This document shows, piece after piece, positions 24,615 through 26,813 of a stretch of DNA of 26,813 nucleotides; positions within the stretch are counted from its first letter, which is position 1; every line of letters starts with the position of its first letter. The position numbers and the translations under genes are program-made. The notes beneath the pieces are model-generated. The model was given only the letters and a program-made list of their open reading frames with translations. It was not told the origin of the DNA and did not search any database. This stretch comes from Verrucomicrobiota bacterium (GTDB lineage Bacteria; Verrucomicrobiota; Verrucomicrobiia; Opitutales; Opitutaceae), in NCBI GenBank assembly GCA_023430565.1, contig JAEZAD010000057.1:1-26813 (forward strand). The letters are read 5' to 3'.

Positions 24615-25736
24615 ATGAAGATCGGTGTGCCGAAGGAGATCAAAATCGGGGAGACGCGGGTTTCGATGACGCCGAGTTTGTGCCGGCGCTGCGTGAAGTT
24701 GGGGGCGCAGGTGGTGGTGGAACGGGGAGCGGGGAGCAGCGCGGGGTTTGTCGATGCGGAGTATCGGGCAGCGGGGGCGCGCATCGCCGCTTCGGCGGAG
24801 AAGGTGTGGGCGGCGGCGGACCTGATTTTGAAAGTGAAGGAGCCGCTGGCGGAGGAGTATGAACTGATGCGGGAGGGGCAGACGCTGTTCACTTATCTGC
24901 ACCTCGCGGCGGGGCCGGAGTTGGCGCGGGTGTTGATGAAGAAACGCATCCTGGGAATTTCGTATGAGACGGTGGAGGGGGTGGACGGACAATTCCCGCT
25001 GTTGAAACCGATGTCGCAGATCGCGGGGCGGCTTTCGATCCAGATCGGGGCGTATTTCCTGCAGACGCAGCACGGCGGATCGGGCGTATTGTTGGGCGGG
25101 ATACCCGGCACCATGCCCGGGCACGTGGTGGTGGTGGGCGCGGGGAACTCCGGCGCGCATGCGGTGCAGATGGCGGTGGGCATGGGGGCGCGGGTGACAG
25201 CGCTGGATCTCGATACGCGAAAACTCGAGGCGCTCGACATGGAGTATCGCGGACGCGTGGTGACGTTGATGTCGAATCCGGCGAACATCGAGCATGCGGT
25301 CGAGGACGCGGATCTGTTGATCGGGGCGGTGCTGATCCCGGCGGCGAAGGCGCCGACGGTGGTCGCGAGGAAAATGGTGGCGCGGATGAGGCCGGGCAGC
25401 GTGATCGTGGACATCGCGATCGATCAGGGCGGGTGTATCGAGACGATCCGGCCGACGTCGCACGAGCGGCCGGTGTATCGGGAACATGGAGTCATCCATT
25501 ATGCGGTGCCGAATATGCCCGCGCTCGTCGGACGGACGTCGACGCTCGGGTTGACGCAGGCAACGGAGCCGTATGTGGCGATGTTGGTGCAGAAAGGCGT
25601 GGAGCGGGCGCTGGCGGAGCACGCGGGGCTGGCGCGCGGGGTGAATACGCGCGGGGGGAAGATTGTTTACCAAGCGGTGGCGGAAGCGCTGGGGATGGGT
25701 GGAGGGAAGAAGGTCGAGGGCCACGAGTGGGATTGA
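24615..25736 (+). CDS. ald: Alanine dehydrogenase, 373 aa
   Basis: NAD-dependent interconversion of L-alanine with pyruvate and ammonia, in the cytoplasm and normally as a hexamer. Starts MKIGVPKEIKIGETRVSMTP. Residues matching the known active site are R15, K75 (LKVKEP), H96 (YLHLAAG) and D270 (IVDIAIDQGG). The NAD fold carries VVVVGAGNSGAHA (G175, G177, G180) followed by acidic D198 for the ribose, and the C-terminal part has HYAVPNMPALVGRTST. Length equals the usual ~371. Asn at the fourth position of the GAG..G motif differs from the usual Val but should be tolerated. The ATG at 24615 was chosen by homology; the open frame upstream to 24471 crosses the palindromes and is not coding. The paired palindromes upstream suggest dedicated transcriptional control, possibly by an amino-acid-responsive regulator encoded elsewhere. 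Confidence 0.95.
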   Translation: MKIGVPKEIKIGETRVSMTPSLCRRCVKLGAQVVVERGAGSSAGFVDAEYRAAGARIAASAEKVWAAADLILKVKEPLAEEYELMREGQTLFTYLHLAAGPELARVLMKKRILGISYETVEGVDGQFPLLKPMSQIAGRLSIQIGAYFLQTQHGGSGVLLGGIPGTMPGHVVVVGAGNSGAHAVQMAVGMGARVTALDLDTRKLEALDMEYRGRVVTLMSNPANIEHAVEDADLLIGAVLIPAAKAPTVVARKMVARMRPGSVIVDIAIDQGGCIETIRPTSHERPVYREHGVIHYAVPNMPALVGRTSTLGLTQATEPYVAMLVQKGVERALAEHAGLARGVNTRGGKIVYQAVAEALGMGGGKKVEGHEWD

Positions 25737-25820
25737 AACGCGTGGCGATGAATGCGCGTTGGGCACCATGCCTCCATCAGCGGGCTTGAAGACGAGCGGG
25801 CGAGTCGCCAGAGATTGGCG

Positions 25821-26813
25821 GTGCGCTTCAAGCTTCTTCCGGCGATCTGGTTGGCGGTGATCTGGTCAAGCGTTCAGGCGGCGGAAATGCCGGGACTGGA
25901 CGAGAAGTGGAAGCGGTATGAATCGCCGCATTTTGAGCTGTTCAGCCATGTGTCGGACCGCGAGTCGCGAAATCTGCTGCGCATCCTGGAGCTGTTGCGG
26001 GCGACGTTTGGAAAGATGATCGAGGCGAAGGAGCAGCGGCCGAATCCGCTGACGATTTATTTCTTCAAGAACGATCGCGAGTTTCTGCCGTATGTGTCGG
26101 CGCCGCTGCGGTCGGCGCAGCGCACGGCGGGTTTTTATCTGAACCGGCCGGACCGGTCGGTGATTGTGTTGTCGCCGGCATGGACCTCGGAGTTCGAGCG
26201 GCGGCTGATCATGCACGAGTTCGTGCATTACCTGGTGGCGGTGACGGGCGAGCGGCCGGCGGTGTGGTATGGCGAGGGGATTGCGGAGTTTTTCTCCACG
26301 ATCGAGGAGCGGAAGGATCATCTGGTGATGGGCCAGCCGATCGTGGAGCACGTGGAAGCGCTGCGGGGCAAGCCGTTGATGCCGCTGCAGGAGTTGTTCG
26401 CGGTGAGTCACGGCTCGCCGACGTATAACGAGAACCGGCGGGTGGGGCTGTTGTATGCGCAATCATGGGCGTTGCTGCATTATTGGTATTGCGGGCGATC
26501 GAAGCGGACGGAGGGCAACGAGCGCGGGCGGAACGAGTTTTTTTACTACGTGCGAAATCCGGAGGGGGATACTCGCGTCGCGGAGGAGCTGTTTGAGCGG
26601 ACACTGGGGTTGAACTACGCGCAGATGCAGCGGGAGCTCAGCCGCTATGTGCAGACGGGAAAGTATACGATGTTCAAGCTGCCGATGCCGGAGATCGCGC
26701 CGGTGCAGAGCTATGCGGCGGCGCCGGTGGCGAAGGAGGAGATGGGGCTGCACCTCGCGAACCTGGACCTGCGCGTGAATCGCTCGGCGCGCGCGAAGCT
26801 GATGCTGTTGGAC
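25821..26813 (+). CDS. Secreted gluzincin-type HExxH protein (DUF1570-like), 3' end outside window
   Basis: Reading frame open from here to the right edge (331 codons, no stop), so the gene is truncated. GTG at 25821 gives an ideal signal peptide, MRFKLLPAIWLAVIWSSVQA, before AEMPGLDEKWKRYESPHFELFSH. The in-frame ATG at 25752 is the alternative and adds 23 residues. The domain then reads NPLTIYFFKNDREFLPYV, YLNRPDRSVIVLS and the metal site MHEFVHYLV (H132, E133, H136), with GEGIAEFF supplying E152 as probable third zinc ligand: a gluzincin pattern like DUF1570 and related peptidase-MA proteins. The part near the edge (LHLANLDLRVNRSARAKLMLLD) looks like the beginning of TPR-type helices. The protease substrate is unknown, and such proteins may be catalytically active or act in cell-envelope processing. 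It follows alanine dehydrogenase by 84 bp. Confidence 0.82.
   Translation, partial: MRFKLLPAIWLAVIWSSVQAAEMPGLDEKWKRYESPHFELFSHVSDRESRNLLRILELLRATFGKMIEAKEQRPNPLTIYFFKNDREFLPYVSAPLRSAQRTAGFYLNRPDRSVIVLSPAWTSEFERRLIMHEFVHYLVAVTGERPAVWYGEGIAEFFSTIEERKDHLVMGQPIVEHVEALRGKPLMPLQELFAVSHGSPTYNENRRVGLLYAQSWALLHYWYCGRSKRTEGNERGRNEFFYYVRNPEGDTRVAEELFERTLGLNYAQMQRELSRYVQTGKYTMFKLPMPEIAPVQSYAAAPVAKEEMGLHLANLDLRVNRSARAKLMLLD

Noticed and set aside
25866..26462. Minus-strand 198-codon frame opposite the truncated HExxH gene
   Set aside because: Arg/His/Pro-rich shadow; the plus strand has a signal peptide and an intact metal-binding motif.

Overview
The window is very GC-rich DNA with dense coding and no tRNA, rRNA, CRISPR array or insertion sequence that I can see. 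The best taxonomic guess is Verrucomicrobiota, probably an Opitutaceae-like bacterium. This is an inference from the tandem propeller kinases whose mature part begins LDP...QTW...GLPA.A, the kinases with an HNVGNVL phosphoacceptor box, the cytidylate-kinase-like protein and the base composition. No marker gene settles it.

Layout. (1) 1-1187: a cytidylate-kinase-like gene that runs off the left edge, a possible 46-residue membrane peptide, and a leader region. (2) 1188-11408: three tandem, translationally coupled sensor kinases, each with a signal peptide, a Reg_prop beta-propeller, a Y_Y_Y domain, one membrane span, a coiled coil and an atypical histidine kinase core. None has a receiver or DNA-binding domain. 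(3) 11435-12151 (minus): an OmpR/PhoB-type response regulator, convergent with the kinases and divergent from the next operon. (4) 12337-20001: a tightly packed operon of a TonB-dependent receptor, a periplasmic YfiR-family protein, a CHASE8-like/HAMP/PAS/PAS kinase with the same HN-type core, and a hybrid kinase with three receiver modules. (5) 20065-22074 (minus): dihydrofolate reductase and a fused DUF2064 + family-2 glycosyltransferase. (6) 22613-26813: a secreted DUF885 metallopeptidase-like protein, alanine dehydrogenase preceded by two 19-bp palindromes, and a secreted HExxH protein cut by the right edge.

How it may work together. Regions 2-4 look like one signalling island of five kinases and one DNA-binding regulator. 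The three propeller kinases resemble the sensory half of the hybrid two-component systems (HTCS) that control polysaccharide use, but without their output half, so phosphate must pass to a separate protein. The OmpR-type regulator and the receivers of the hybrid kinase are the only candidates in the window. The receptor/YfiR/CHASE8-kinase set looks like a YfiBNR-type periplasmic sensing module whose output is a phosphorelay rather than a diguanylate cyclase.

Regions 5-6 are ordinary metabolic and secreted-enzyme genes with no evident functional link to the signalling island.
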